64,000 nucleotides of DNA from Moraxella osloensis (GTDB lineage Bacteria; Pseudomonadota; Gammaproteobacteria; Pseudomonadales; Moraxellaceae), in the NCBI RefSeq assembly GCF_001553955.1, contig NZ_CP014234.1, positions 1,240,001-1,304,000 of the forward strand, read 5' to 3'. Within the stretch, counting starts at the first letter, position 1, and the number at the start of each line of letters is the position of its first letter. Made by a program: the position numbers and the translations under genes. The notes under the pieces were generated by a model that worked only from the letters and a program-made list of their open reading frames with translations, was not told the DNA's origin and ran no database searches. This document shows, piece by piece, positions 53,506 through 62,795 of the stretch.

Positions 53506-53841
53506 TTAGAAGAAAATCATCACGCCCCAAAATAAATAAACCAAGACTGCAAGAATCATGGCAGATTGCAGCACAAAACGTAAACCATTTGACTTAACGT
53601 AGTCTGTTAATACAGTCCACATCCCTACCCACGCATGACCCACTAATGCTAGTATCATCAATAGCGTAAATAAGCGCATCGGTAGGCTTAGCATAAAGCC
53701 TTGCCATAATTCAAAGGTTGGTTGGTGGGTTAAGAACCAGCCCAACATCACCAATGAATAAACTGCCAATACAACCGCACTAATACGTTGTACCACCCAA
53801 TCGCGCGAGCCTGAGCCTGTTAAACCTGTTGCACTTTTCAT
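53506..53841 (-). CDS. sdhD: Succinate dehydrogenase membrane anchor subunit SdhD
   Basis: 111 aa, three membrane helices, beginning MKSATGLTGSGSRDWVVQRISAVVLAVYSL (conserved WxxQR region near the quinone site), with ILALVGHAWVGMWTVLTDYVK, whose His is a heme-ligand candidate. ATG 53841 shares its A with the sdhC stop (TAATG), so the genes are translationally coupled. A longer frame to 53877 would overlap sdhC and is rejected. Confidence 0.94.
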   Translation of the reverse strand: MKSATGLTGSGSRDWVVQRISAVVLAVYSLVMLGWFLTHQPTFELWQGFMLSLPMRLFTLLMILALVGHAWVGMWTVLTDYVKSNGLRFVLQSAMILAVLVYLFWGVMIFF

Positions 53842-54230
53842 TAGAACATCACCCATACAAATGAACCCACAACCCAAAGCGCTGCAAGTACAAAGCCAAT
53901 GAATGTCGCGGTGCGACCACTGTTTAATTCTTCATTCATGCCCATGTCGGCAAATAAATGTTTCAAACCCATCACAAAATGGTAGCCTAATGCAGCCACA
54001 AAGATCCAAGCCAAAAACTTCACCAAGGGGCTAGTGAAAATATCTGCAAAGCCTTCAGCACTGGCAAGCGACGTTTGAAAAATCCATAACATCACAGGAA
54101 TTAGGAGAAATAGCACCACACCAGAAACACGGTGGGTAATTGAAGCCAAAGCAATTGGGTTTTTTGAATTAACATTAATTACTTGGCTTAAAGGAAGGTC
54201 AATCGGTCGTTTGCTTTTCACAGCGGGCAT
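53841..54230 (-). CDS. sdhC: Succinate dehydrogenase cytochrome b556 subunit SdhC
   Basis: 129 aa, three membrane helices. Motifs: RPIDLPLSQV, ALASITHRVSGVVLFLLIPVML and the heme-binding YHFVMGLKHLFADMG. First of sdhCDAB. AAAGG directly touches ATG 54230 with no spacer and a stop lies just upstream, so initiation may be inefficient or depend on another signal. Confidence 0.95.
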   Translation of the reverse strand: MPAVKSKRPIDLPLSQVINVNSKNPIALASITHRVSGVVLFLLIPVMLWIFQTSLASAEGFADIFTSPLVKFLAWIFVAALGYHFVMGLKHLFADMGMNEELNSGRTATFIGFVLAALWVVGSFVWVMF

Positions 54231-55010
54231 CCTTTATTCGCAGTTATAACTTACCTGTGTTATCGCTATGCCAATATCCAAAATATCAAGCACGAACTTC
54301 ACATCACTTGCAGGGTTTGATGAATCACATAGCCTGTCAAAAAACAGGTAAATCGAAGATAAGGAATAGCTAGCGTACTTTGGATTATTCACAGAATAGA
54401 TAGTTATTAGCCGCAAACCTAATCGTATCTCACAATTAAAAACTAATAAATTACAAACTAATAATCGACAAAAAGCCACCCACAATTTACTTTTTAATTT
54501 TGTTAAACCACAAAGCTAAAAGGTAAATTATGTTTAGCAAAGATTAATAATACAAAGCTAGCCACCAGTAAAATTTTTATAATTATAAGAGTCTTTGATT
54601 ACAAATACAAACAAAAACAGAAAAAAAACCATCTTTTATCCAACCACTGTAGCACACCCTTAAAATTTAGAAATAATTTGATAAGATTGCGCGTTTTGAG
54701 ACTTACCTATCTAGATATTTAACCGCATCAAGGGTCGATAGAATGTCAGTAGCAGAGAGCATAGTTTTAGCTAACTTCTGTTAATTATAACTAACTGTTT
54801 GTAAGCGTAAGGCGTAAATTTACTTTCATTTTTGGCAAAAATACTGTTAATATAGATATGTTTTAGTTTTGGGTTTTCGCTATTTTTTCGCTATTAATAA
54901 AGTCGCCCTACACGTCTCTGTGTGGCTGGGCAGTCACCTATCCTTGTCATTGCGCCAATGCATTTGAGCAAGTATAGGTCTTCTTTTTTTTACACGTCTG
55001 AGAGGATTTT
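54231..55010. other. Long divergent control region sdhC / gltA
   Basis: 780 bp between divergent sdhCDAB and gltA, very AT-rich. An open minus-strand frame at 54234-54485 has no Shine-Dalgarno or family marks and I do not call it. A TTGGCA at 54832-54837 could be a gltA -35, but its -10 is poor. A CCTGT/ACAGG hairpin occurs near 54337-54352. Nothing else was recognised. Confidence 0.5.
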
Positions 55011-56297
55011 ATGTCAGAGAAAGACAATATTGCAACCTTGCACGTCAATGGCCAGGACTATGAGCTTCCTATCATTGAAGGAACATTAGGCGATCCTGTA
55101 CTCGATATTAAGGCAGTACCCCAAGCTGGTTTTTGGACATACGATCCAGGTTTCATGTCAACCGCTTCCACAGAATCAAAAATCACCTTCATTGACGGTG
55201 ATAAAGGTATCTTATTACACCGTGGATACCCAATTGACCAATTAGCTGATAAAGCCGAATACTTAGAAGTTGCGTATGCACTCATTCATGGTGAATTACC
55301 CAATGCTGAGCAAAAAGCTGACTTCTATGAAAAAGTTCGTAAACATTCAATGGTAAATGACCAATTACGTCGCTTCTTTGAAGGTTTCCGCCGTGATGCT
55401 CATCCGATGGCGATTATGGTCGGTGTAATGGGTGCATTATCTGCGTTCTACCACAACAATCTTGATGTCAGCAAACAAGACCATCGTGAAATCACTGCGA
55501 TTCGCTTGATTGCTAAAGTCCCTACCATCGCCGCCATGTGCTACAAATATAGCAATGGTCAACCATTCATGTATCCGCGTAATGATTTAAACTACGCTGA
55601 AAATTTCTTACACATGATGTTTGCAACCCCAGCGGATGTTAACTATAAAGTCAATCCAATCCTTGCAAAAGCGATGGACAAAATCTTTACCTTACATGCT
55701 GACCACGAACAAAATGCTTCGACGTCAACTGTACGTCTAGCAGGTTCTACGGGCGCTAATCCATACGCTTGTATCGCGGCAGGTATTGCGGCTCTATGGG
55801 GACCTGCGCACGGTGGTGCCAACGAAGCTGTACTTAAAATGCTTGATGAAATCGGCAGCGTAGACAACGTTGATGAATTCATGGAAAAAGTAAAACGTAA
55901 AGAAGTGAAATTGATGGGCTTTGGTCACCGTGTTTATAAAAACTTTGACCCACGCGCCAAAGTGATGAAAGAAACTTGTGACGAAGTATTGGGCGAGCTT
56001 GGTATCAAAGATCCACAACTTGAACTTGCGATGAAGCTTGAACAAATCGCCTTGAATGACCCGTACTTTAAAGAGCGTAACCTATATCCAAATGTTGACT
56101 TCTACTCAGGTATCATCCTAAAAGCCATCGGTATTCCAACCTCTATGTTTACCGTAATCTTTGCTTTAGCACGTACTTCTGGTTGGATCAGCCACTGGTT
56201 AGAAATGCACTCTGCACCTTACAAAATCGGTCGTCCACGTCAGTTATATACTGGCTATACCCAGCGTGATTTTGTGGCTGTTGAAGACCGCGACTAA
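55011..56297 (+). CDS. gltA: Citrate synthase
   Basis: Condenses oxaloacetate and acetyl-CoA. 428 aa, the size of the hexameric, NADH-sensitive type of gram-negatives. Motifs: [40 protein letters not shown] (first catalytic His), [32 protein letters not shown] (second His), [10 protein letters not shown] (Asp) and [15 protein letters not shown] precedes ATG 55011. Divergent from sdhCDAB, with its own terminator. Confidence 0.98.
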   Translation: MSEKDNIATLHVNGQDYELPIIEGTLGDPVLDIKAVPQAGFWTYDPGFMSTASTESKITFIDGDKGILLHRGYPIDQLADKAEYLEVAYALIHGELPNAEQKADFYEKVRKHSMVNDQLRRFFEGFRRDAHPMAIMVGVMGALSAFYHNNLDVSKQDHREITAIRLIAKVPTIAAMCYKYSNGQPFMYPRNDLNYAENFLHMMFATPADVNYKVNPILAKAMDKIFTLHADHEQNASTSTVRLAGSTGANPYACIAAGIAALWGPAHGGANEAVLKMLDEIGSVDNVDEFMEKVKRKEVKLMGFGHRVYKNFDPRAKVMKETCDEVLGELGIKDPQLELAMKLEQIALNDPYFKERNLYPNVDFYSGIILKAIGIPTSMFTVIFALARTSGWISHWLEMHSAPYKIGRPRQLYTGYTQRDFVAVEDRD

Positions 56298-56324
56298 GCC
56301 AATGCTTCAAAAATGCTTCGAACC

Positions 56325-56352
56325 AAAACCCAGTTTTACACTGGGTTTTTTA
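56325..56352 (+). terminator. Terminator of gltA
   Basis: AAAACCCAG/CTGGGTTTT, 9-bp stem, 7-nt loop, T run. Confidence 0.88.
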
Positions 56353-56370
56353 TTATTAGATGTTAATCAA

Positions 56371-56399
56371 TAAAAAAGGACGTTTTGCAACGCCCTTTT
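56371..56399 (-). terminator. Terminator of nfuA
   Basis: Minus-strand 11-bp stem with one mismatch (56389-56399 with 56374-56384), 4-nt loop, T6; it faces the gltA terminator. Confidence 0.8.
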
Positions 56400-56430
56400 C
56401 ATTTAACTATAACTTGCTAATCACTTCACC

Positions 56431-57048
56431 TTACTTATAAAACGCATTGGCAGTATACGTATGGTCGGTCTCATCAATCACTTGGGTTAATTCTGGTATT
56501 TGCTGTTTTAGCGAGACTTCAACCCCTTGTTTTAGCGTCATATCAACTGCAGAGCAGCCCTGACAGCCGCCGCCAAATTTGAGCACGGCGGTGATACCAA
56601 CCCCTTCTTCATGTACCAAATCCACCAATTGCACGTTACCCCCATGCGCCGCTAGATTTGGATTGATTTCTGAAGATAACACGTAATTGATACGTTCCTC
56701 TAGGCTTGCATTTTCACCCAGTTTTGGCACTTTTGAGTTGGGCGCACGGAATGTCAATTGACCGCCAAAACGGTCTTTATTGTAATCAATCACTGCATCT
56801 TCAAGATAAGGAATAGATGGGGTGTCTATATAAGCGGTAAATGTCTCATAGTCCAATTTTAAATCGTCAGGATTGTGTTCATTTGGCTGGCTATATGACA
56901 TACAGCATTCTGCTCGCGGCGTGCCTGGATGTTCAACAAAAATACGCACGCCGATGCCGTCGGTGTTTTGTTTTGCCAACAACTCAGTCAGATACCCTTG
57001 CGCTGAATCGGTAATTTTGATATTTGTGCTTTTTTCTGTATCGCTCAT
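56431..57048 (-). CDS. nfuA: Fe/S biogenesis protein NfuA
   Basis: Carrier that delivers 4Fe-4S clusters, for example to aconitase or lipoate synthase. 205 aa: N-terminal degenerate A-type domain (IKITDSAQGYLTELL, FVEHPGTPRAECCMSYS) and a C-terminal Nfu domain with the cluster-binding CxxC in FGGGCQGCSAVDMTLKQGVE. Also conserved: INPNLAAHGGNVQLVDLV. ATG 57048. Stands alone. Confidence 0.96.
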   Translation of the reverse strand: MSDTEKSTNIKITDSAQGYLTELLAKQNTDGIGVRIFVEHPGTPRAECCMSYSQPNEHNPDDLKLDYETFTAYIDTPSIPYLEDAVIDYNKDRFGGQLTFRAPNSKVPKLGENASLEERINYVLSSEINPNLAAHGGNVQLVDLVHEEGVGITAVLKFGGGCQGCSAVDMTLKQGVEVSLKQQIPELTQVIDETDHTYTANAFYK

Positions 57049-57197
57049 ATGTCACCCTAGCTTGTCATCAATTTTTACCCATATTTTAGCATAAACTTGA
57101 GTAATTTACTCGGATTTTATTGGGGGTGGTTGTTTGGCTTATCAAGGGTCGTCACAATATTTTTTAGCTAAGTCAAAACTTGAATATAGCCATTATG

Positions 57198-57225
57198 TTT
57201 AACCAAAAATCTTTAACCAAAAATA
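57198..57225. repeat. 14-bp tandem duplication upstream of nadM
   Basis: TTTAACCAAAAATC then TTTAACCAAAAATA. Confidence 0.85.
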
Positions 57226-57345
57226 ACTTGGCATGGCTGGAAAGTTTAGGCAAGATAGTTAAAAAATATGCTTTACCACCGAACTTTATCACCAAAACGC
57301 CATTGGATAGACCGAGAGCGTTATCATTCGCAAGGAGTTTGCGTC

Positions 57346-58449
57346 ATGCCAAATAACACGACTGACACTATCACGGTTACTAAAAACGACGTTACCGAAG
57401 ATAAAGGGCGTTTTAGCACACCCAAAAATAAAAAAGGTTATCAATATGATTATTTGGTGTTTATCGGACGTTTTCAGCCGTTTCACTTAGGTCATAAATC
57501 GGTTGTCGATGAAGCATTAAAGCTTGCTGAAAATGTGATTATGCTCATTGGCTCTGCCAATTTGCCAAGTAGTATCCGCAATAGCTTTAGTGTCGAAGCA
57601 CGTAGCCAAATGATTTTGGGCGCCTTTGACAACAAAGATGCCAAACGCATCCATTGTGTCGGTTTGGATGATGCCTTATACAATGACACCAAGTGGCTTC
57701 AATACGTGCAGCAGTGCGTGAAGTCAGTGACAGGCGATTTAAACGCCAATATTGGTCTGATTGGACATTCAAAAGACAGCTCATCATATTACTTGTCACT
57801 TTTTCCAAATTGGCAGTCGGTGGCAGTGCCCAATTTTCATGAGTTGTCTGCTACGCCAATCCGCGAGGGCTTTTTGCTGGGTGCCGATCCGTTAACCGAT
57901 ACGGTACCGCAATCGACAGCCGATGTCATGAAGGCATTTAAAAAAACCGAAGCATATAAACGCTTGCATGAAGAAGCGGGCTTCATTGATAAATACAAAA
58001 AACAATGGGAATCAAGCCCCTACCCACCCACCTTTATGACGGTTGATGCGGTGGTCATTCAATCAGGACACATCTTATTGGTTGAACGTCGTAGTATGCC
58101 AGGTCAAGGACTATGGGCATTGCCTGGTGGCTTTATTGACCCGAAAGAGACGCTATTTGACGCCTGTATTCGTGAGCTACGTGAAGAGACTCGGTTAAAA
58201 GTACCTGAAGCGGTTCTGCGCGGCTCGCGCCATAGTCAACATACCTTTGATGACCCATATCGCTCAGCTCGTGGGCGTACCATCACCCAAGCGTTTTACT
58301 TTATGCTCAAAAATGACCCCAAAGGCTTACCGTCGGTGAAAGGTGGTGATGATGCCAAAAAAGCGTTTTGGCTACCCTTGGCTGAATTAAAAGCCGATAA
58401 ACTGTTTGAAGACCATTATGCCATTATTTGTAAAATGGTCGGTCTCTGA
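57346..58449 (+). CDS. nadM: Bifunctional NMN adenylyltransferase / Nudix hydrolase (NadM-Nudix)
   Basis: 367 aa. N-terminal adenylyltransferase: VFIGRFQPFHLGHKSVV (HxGH motif at 47-50), IGSANLPSSIRNSF, GLIGHSKDSSSYYL and ELSATPIREGF (nucleotide-binding SxTxxR). C-terminal Nudix domain with the box at 261-282, GGFIDPKETLFDACIRELRE then ET, likely an ADP-ribose pyrophosphatase. Makes NAD from NMN. ATG 57346 with AAGGAG 9 nt upstream is clear; the frame also opens at 57268. nadV follows 68 bp later and supplies NMN. Confidence 0.95.
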   Translation: MPNNTTDTITVTKNDVTEDKGRFSTPKNKKGYQYDYLVFIGRFQPFHLGHKSVVDEALKLAENVIMLIGSANLPSSIRNSFSVEARSQMILGAFDNKDAKRIHCVGLDDALYNDTKWLQYVQQCVKSVTGDLNANIGLIGHSKDSSSYYLSLFPNWQSVAVPNFHELSATPIREGFLLGADPLTDTVPQSTADVMKAFKKTEAYKRLHEEAGFIDKYKKQWESSPYPPTFMTVDAVVIQSGHILLVERRSMPGQGLWALPGGFIDPKETLFDACIRELREETRLKVPEAVLRGSRHSQHTFDDPYRSARGRTITQAFYFMLKNDPKGLPSVKGGDDAKKAFWLPLAELKADKLFEDHYAIICKMVGL

Positions 58450-58517
58450 TTTTTTCCCGCCAAACTGATAGACGGTTTGGTTTAACCTGCGCAAGCAATC
58501 ACCAGAGGAGTTCTGTG

Positions 58518-59924
58518 ATGTTTAGTCAAAATTTTGACAATTTTATTTTAAATACCGATAGCTATAAGACGTCGCATTGGCTGCAATATCCGCCAAATAC
58601 CGAGTACGTATCTAGCTATATTGAAGCGCGTGGCGGCAATAGCAACTTTGAAAATGTGCTATTTTTTGGACTACAAGCTTTTTTAAAACAGTATCTTACC
58701 AAACCCATTACCGACGCTGATATAGAAGAAGCCAAAGTGCTACTTGCTGCTCATGGCGTACCGTTTAATGAAGCAGGCTGGCGACAATTAGTCGCCAAAC
58801 ATGGCGGTCTTTTACCACTTCGCATTCAAGCGATACCCGAAGGCATGGTGGTACCAACGGGTCAAGTATTGTGTCAGGTGGTGAATACCGACCCTGAGTT
58901 TTACTGGTTGACAAGCTATATCGAAACTGCGCTATTGCGCGCTATTTGGTATCCTAGCACTGTGGCAAGCCTTTCTTATTATTGTAAACAAATCATCAAA
59001 GCAGGCTTGGAAAAATCGGCGGATAACTTAAATAATCTACCGTTTAAATTGCATGATTTTGGCGCCCGTGGTGTGTCTAGCCTTGAATCAGCTGCGCTTG
59101 GCGCGCTTGCCCACTTGGTAAATTTTTCCGGTACGGATACCTTAAGCGCAATTGTGGCTGCCAATCGTTGGTATGGTATGCAAAATGACATGACGGCTTT
59201 TTCCATTCCCGCAGCAGAGCATAGCACCATGACCACTTGGGGTCGTGAGCATGAAGCAGATGCCTATGGCAATATGATTGCCAAATTTGGCGGTGAAGGT
59301 AAAACCTTTGCGGTGGTGAGTGATAGCTACGATTTATGGAATGCCATTGATAATATTTGGGGTGGTGAGCTAAAAGAAAAAGTGGCGCAAACAGGCGGCA
59401 CGTTAGTGATTCGCCCTGATAGTGGCGATCCGATTAAAGTGGTGCGTGAAGCCTTGCAGCGCCTTGCAGCAAAATTTGGCACCACCACCAATTCAAAAGG
59501 CTATAAGCTACTGCCAAGCTATGTGCGACTCATCCAAGGGGATGGTATTAATCCCACTAGCATGGGTAAAATAATTGATGCGGTGATTAAAGCAGGCTTT
59601 AGTAGTGACAATATTACCTTTGGGATGGGTGGCGGGCTACTGCAACAAGTCAACCGCGATACCTTGAATTTTGCCATGAAGACCAGCAGCGCACGGGTGG
59701 ACGGTTTTTGGCGAGACGTGTATAAAGACCCAATTACCAGTGTGAGTAAACGCAGCAAACGCGGGCGTTTAGCCTTGGTCAAACATCAGGGTAGTTATAT
59801 GACGCTGCGTGAAGATGAGCTTGCCGAGCAAAATAATTTGTTGCAAGATGTATTTTTGAACGGTGATTTACTAGTTGATGATACGCTAACCGCGATTCGT
59901 CAACGCTCATCGGTAAAATCATAA
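58518..59924 (+). CDS. nadV: Nicotinamide phosphoribosyltransferase
   Basis: Makes NMN from nicotinamide and PRPP; with NadM gives a two-step, deamidation-free NAD salvage. 468 aa. Motifs: NTDSYKTSHWLQYPPNTEYVSSYIEARGG, FGLQAFLKQYL, LHDFGARGVSSLESAALGALAHLVNFSGTDTL, IPAAEHSTMTTWGRE, VIRPDSGDP (catalytic Asp) and FGMGGGLLQQVNRDT. The ATG at 58518 has GAGGAG 8 nt upstream, preferred to the GTG just before it. An internal 10-bp repeat GCCTTGCAGC (59451-59470) is in coding sequence. Confidence 0.96.
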   Translation: MFSQNFDNFILNTDSYKTSHWLQYPPNTEYVSSYIEARGGNSNFENVLFFGLQAFLKQYLTKPITDADIEEAKVLLAAHGVPFNEAGWRQLVAKHGGLLPLRIQAIPEGMVVPTGQVLCQVVNTDPEFYWLTSYIETALLRAIWYPSTVASLSYYCKQIIKAGLEKSADNLNNLPFKLHDFGARGVSSLESAALGALAHLVNFSGTDTLSAIVAANRWYGMQNDMTAFSIPAAEHSTMTTWGREHEADAYGNMIAKFGGEGKTFAVVSDSYDLWNAIDNIWGGELKEKVAQTGGTLVIRPDSGDPIKVVREALQRLAAKFGTTTNSKGYKLLPSYVRLIQGDGINPTSMGKIIDAVIKAGFSSDNITFGMGGGLLQQVNRDTLNFAMKTSSARVDGFWRDVYKDPITSVSKRSKRGRLALVKHQGSYMTLREDELAEQNNLLQDVFLNGDLLVDDTLTAIRQRSSVKS

Positions 59925-59946
59925 TTGAACTTGTCGCAATCTCAAC

Positions 59947-59971
59947 AGCCGTCTTAATCAGACGGCTTTTT
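59947..59971 (+). terminator. Terminator of nadM-nadV
   Basis: AGCCGTCT/AGACGGCT, 8-bp stem, 5-nt loop, T5. Confidence 0.9.
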
Positions 59972-59981
59972 ATCTTTAGCG

Positions 59982-60590
59982 CTAATTAACCCCTGCCATT
60001 GCCAAATATTTTTGGTGCAACTGTTCAAGTTTTAAATACAAATCGTCTAAGCTACCGTTGTTATCGACTATGTCATCGGCTTGTCTGAGCCTGTCATGAC
60101 GCGACAGTTGATTTGCCATGATATTTTGAATACGTTCAGGCGTTTGACCATCACGCTGACTGGCGCGCTCAATCTGCAAGGATTCATGACTATCGACCAC
60201 CAATACTCGCTCACACAGATTGGCCAGCCCTGCTTCGGAGGCTTCTAGCAGTAAGGGTGCTACCAAAATTACATAGGGCGACTGGGCAGCTCTTAGTAAT
60301 TCTTTGGCACGGCTGCGAATGGCAGGATGGGTGATTTGTTCCAAATCCATTAACGCTTGCACACTACCAAATACATGCTCTCGCATAGCACGGCGATTAA
60401 GCTCACCTGCCTCATCAATCACCCAGTCACCAAATTTGGCGACAATTTTTTTTAGCGTTGGCGAACCTTTGGCAACGACTTCACGTGCCAATACATCGGC
60501 ATCAATAATAACAATTCCATGCTCAGCAAACCAACGGCTCACTTGTGATTTGCCGCTACCGATGCCACCTGTAAGCCCAACTACCAACAT
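59982..60590 (-). CDS. coaE: Dephospho-CoA kinase
   Basis: Last step of coenzyme A synthesis. 202 aa. P-loop VGLTGGIGSGKSQVSRWF, then IIDADVLAREVV, a LIDHP-like THPAIRSRAKELL, VILVAPLLLEA and VVDSHESLQIERASQRDGQTPERIQNIMANQLS. ATG 60590 sits behind AAGGAGGGG; the frame open to 60659 would overlap pilD. Last of pilB-pilC-pilD-coaE, the standard order in pseudomonads and Moraxellaceae. Confidence 0.97.
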   Translation of the reverse strand: MLVVGLTGGIGSGKSQVSRWFAEHGIVIIDADVLAREVVAKGSPTLKKIVAKFGDWVIDEAGELNRRAMREHVFGSVQALMDLEQITHPAIRSRAKELLRAAQSPYVILVAPLLLEASEAGLANLCERVLVVDSHESLQIERASQRDGQTPERIQNIMANQLSRHDRLRQADDIVDNNGSLDDLYLKLEQLHQKYLAMAGVN

Positions 60591-60634
60591 CACAACCCCT
60601 CCTTGATTCACGGATAATTGACCCATAAATGACG

Positions 60635-61510
60635 TCATGACATTTTGCCTAGATACCACGACATTATTGATTGCCCATACAAAAGTGCGATCATGCCAGC
60701 AATGGCGATATAGGGTCCAAAAGCAAAAGGTTTACTCTCACCTGAGCGCTTCATCAATATTACACCCACAACCGAGCCGACAAATGCAGATAAAAGCACA
60801 ATTAACGGTAGCATCAAAGGCCCTAGCCAAGCCCCCAAAGCCGCTAATAATTTAAAATCGCCATGCCCCATCCCGTGCTTGCCCGTAATCAGCAAAAACA
60901 GTTGGTAGACAATCCACAAGCATAAAAACCCAAACACATAGCCAAAAATAGCCGCTGTGGGACTGACAAACAAGCCAAAGGCATTGACAAATAAGCCTAA
61001 TCCCGCTAACGGCAATGTAAATCGGTCAGGCAACAATTGGGTATCAAAATCAATGCCTGTCAAAGCCACTAATGTCCATGTGAGTACCAATCCTGCCAGC
61101 GCTTGCCAAGTAACACCAAATTTCATCACCACCAGCACAGACAAAATAGCGGTGATGATTTCTACAAGCGGATAACGATAACTAATGGCGTGATGACACT
61201 GACTACATTTTCCTTTTAGCAGTAGCCAGCTAATAACAGGCATATTTTCAAACCAACGTATTGAATGCCCACAATGCGGACAACGAGAAACAGGACGGCT
61301 TAAGGTAATGGATTCATGATGGTCAACAATGGTTTCTGGATGAAGCAATAGCTGGCATTCGTTCTTCCACTGCTGCTCCATCATCAAAGGCGTGCGATAA
61401 ATCACCACATTGAGAAAACTGCCCACGCATAATCCCAATAAAGCTACGATAATCAACGTCAGCCATTGTGACTGTTGTAACAACAAAATAAAATCTGAAA
61501 AAATCCCCAT
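60635..61510 (-). CDS. pilD: Type IV prepilin peptidase / N-methyltransferase PilD
   Basis: Membrane aspartyl protease that cleaves and N-methylates prepilins. 291 aa, about eight helices. N-terminal VGSFLNVVIYRTPLMM, a zinc tetra-Cys loop (CPHCGHSIRW and CSQCHHAISYRYPLVE) and catalytic Asps in LTGIDFDTQLLPD and HGMGHGDFKLLAALGAWLG. It is 5 bp after pilC on the same strand. Confidence 0.96.
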   Translation of the reverse strand: MGIFSDFILLLQQSQWLTLIIVALLGLCVGSFLNVVIYRTPLMMEQQWKNECQLLLHPETIVDHHESITLSRPVSRCPHCGHSIRWFENMPVISWLLLKGKCSQCHHAISYRYPLVEIITAILSVLVVMKFGVTWQALAGLVLTWTLVALTGIDFDTQLLPDRFTLPLAGLGLFVNAFGLFVSPTAAIFGYVFGFLCLWIVYQLFLLITGKHGMGHGDFKLLAALGAWLGPLMLPLIVLLSAFVGSVVGVILMKRSGESKPFAFGPYIAIAGMIALLYGQSIMSWYLGKMS

Positions 61511-61515
61511 CGTAT

Positions 61516-62739
61516 TTAGCCCACCACCGAGCCCATTTGGAAAATTGGTAGATACATGGCAATCACCAGACCCCCTACCAGCACCCCCAAAATAGCCATA
61601 ATCATCGGTTCCATCAGACTTGTTAACCCATCTACGGCGTTGTCCACTTCGTTTTCATAATAAGTCGCCACTTTATCAAGCATCTCCTCTAGACTACCTG
61701 ACTCCTCACCAATACCGACCATTTGGATAACCATACTGGGGAAAAGATTGGTAGAACGCATCGAAAACTGCAGCTGTTGACCCGTCGCAACATCACCTTT
61801 AATTTTTTGCGTGGCATTATAAAATACCACATTGTTGGTTGCCCCAGCGGTTGAATCTAACGCATCAATCAGCGGCACACCTGCCGCAAAAGTGGTAGAC
61901 AAGGTGCGGGAAAAACGGGCAACCACCGCTTGATAAGCAATATTGCCAAAGATTGGTAATTTTAAGGTAAGTCGGTCTAAAAAGTCATTAAAGGGCTTGC
62001 TACGTTTTTTAGCTTCAGAAAAGCCAACCACAGCGCCTGCAATGCTAAATAGCAATAACCACCACCATTTTTGCATCCACTCCGACATACTGACTACCAT
62101 TCGGGTAAACGCGGGTAATTCTGCGCCAAATGAATTGAATAAATCAGCAAACACCGGTACCACTTTGACCAGCAAAATAATGGTAACGATAATCGCCACC
62201 ACGATAACCGCAATCGGGTATTTCAAGGCTTTTTTAATTTTTGCTTTTAGTAGCTCGCTTTTTTCTTTGTACGTTGCGACACGCTCAAGCATAGTTTCAA
62301 GCGCACCTGATTGCTCACCTGCCTCTACTAATGAACAAAACAGGTCATCAAAATATCTGGGATGTTTGCGCAGCGCAGCAGCAAAGGTGCTCCCTGATTC
62401 CACTTCTGACTTGACACTAAGCACCAACTCTTTCATTGAGGGGTTATCGAGCGCATCTGCAACGATTTCAAACGACTGAGTAAGGGGGACGCCCGCTTTC
62501 ATCATCGTAGCCAACTGCCGCACAAAGATAGCAATATCGATTGCCTTGATGCTTTTTTTCATTTGAAAAATAGGCTTGGGTTTTTTCTTAATCGTCTTGA
62601 CTTGGATGCCTTGCTTGCGTAGTTGTGCTTTTGCCAGCTCAATATTGCGGCTGGTGGTTTCGCCTTTGACTTTTTCGCCACGGCGATTGACCCCATCATA
62701 GACAAAGTCTAATAACATTTCTGTTTGGACTTTTGCCAT
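61516..62739 (-). CDS. pilC: Type IV pilus inner-membrane platform protein PilC
   Basis: GspF-family platform that couples pilus ATPases to assembly. 407 aa, two GspF domains. Motifs: FVYDGVNRRGEKVKGE, DIAIFVRQLATMMKAGVPLTQSFEIVADAL, FDDLFCSLVEAGEQSGALETMLERVATY, then KALKYPIAVIVVA and a repeat of the pattern near VARFSRTLSTTFAAGVPLIDALD and MVGIGEESGSLEEMLDKVATYYE, with three membrane helices. ATG 62739. Confidence 0.97.
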   Translation of the reverse strand: MAKVQTEMLLDFVYDGVNRRGEKVKGETTSRNIELAKAQLRKQGIQVKTIKKKPKPIFQMKKSIKAIDIAIFVRQLATMMKAGVPLTQSFEIVADALDNPSMKELVLSVKSEVESGSTFAAALRKHPRYFDDLFCSLVEAGEQSGALETMLERVATYKEKSELLKAKIKKALKYPIAVIVVAIIVTIILLVKVVPVFADLFNSFGAELPAFTRMVVSMSEWMQKWWWLLLFSIAGAVVGFSEAKKRSKPFNDFLDRLTLKLPIFGNIAYQAVVARFSRTLSTTFAAGVPLIDALDSTAGATNNVVFYNATQKIKGDVATGQQLQFSMRSTNLFPSMVIQMVGIGEESGSLEEMLDKVATYYENEVDNAVDGLTSLMEPMIMAILGVLVGGLVIAMYLPIFQMGSVVG

Positions 62740-62795
62740 ACCCTTAACCCCTTACTATCTCAACTAATCTTCAATAAAGACGGATGAAAAACGCA

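Noticed and set aside
54234-54485. 83-codon minus-strand frame upstream of sdhC
   Set aside because: No ribosome site or recognisable domain; lies in the divergent promoter region.
59451-59470. 10-bp tandem repeat GCCTTGCAGC inside nadV
   Set aside because: The period is not a multiple of three, and it encodes the ordinary ALQRLAA segment without frame change; probably chance codon use.
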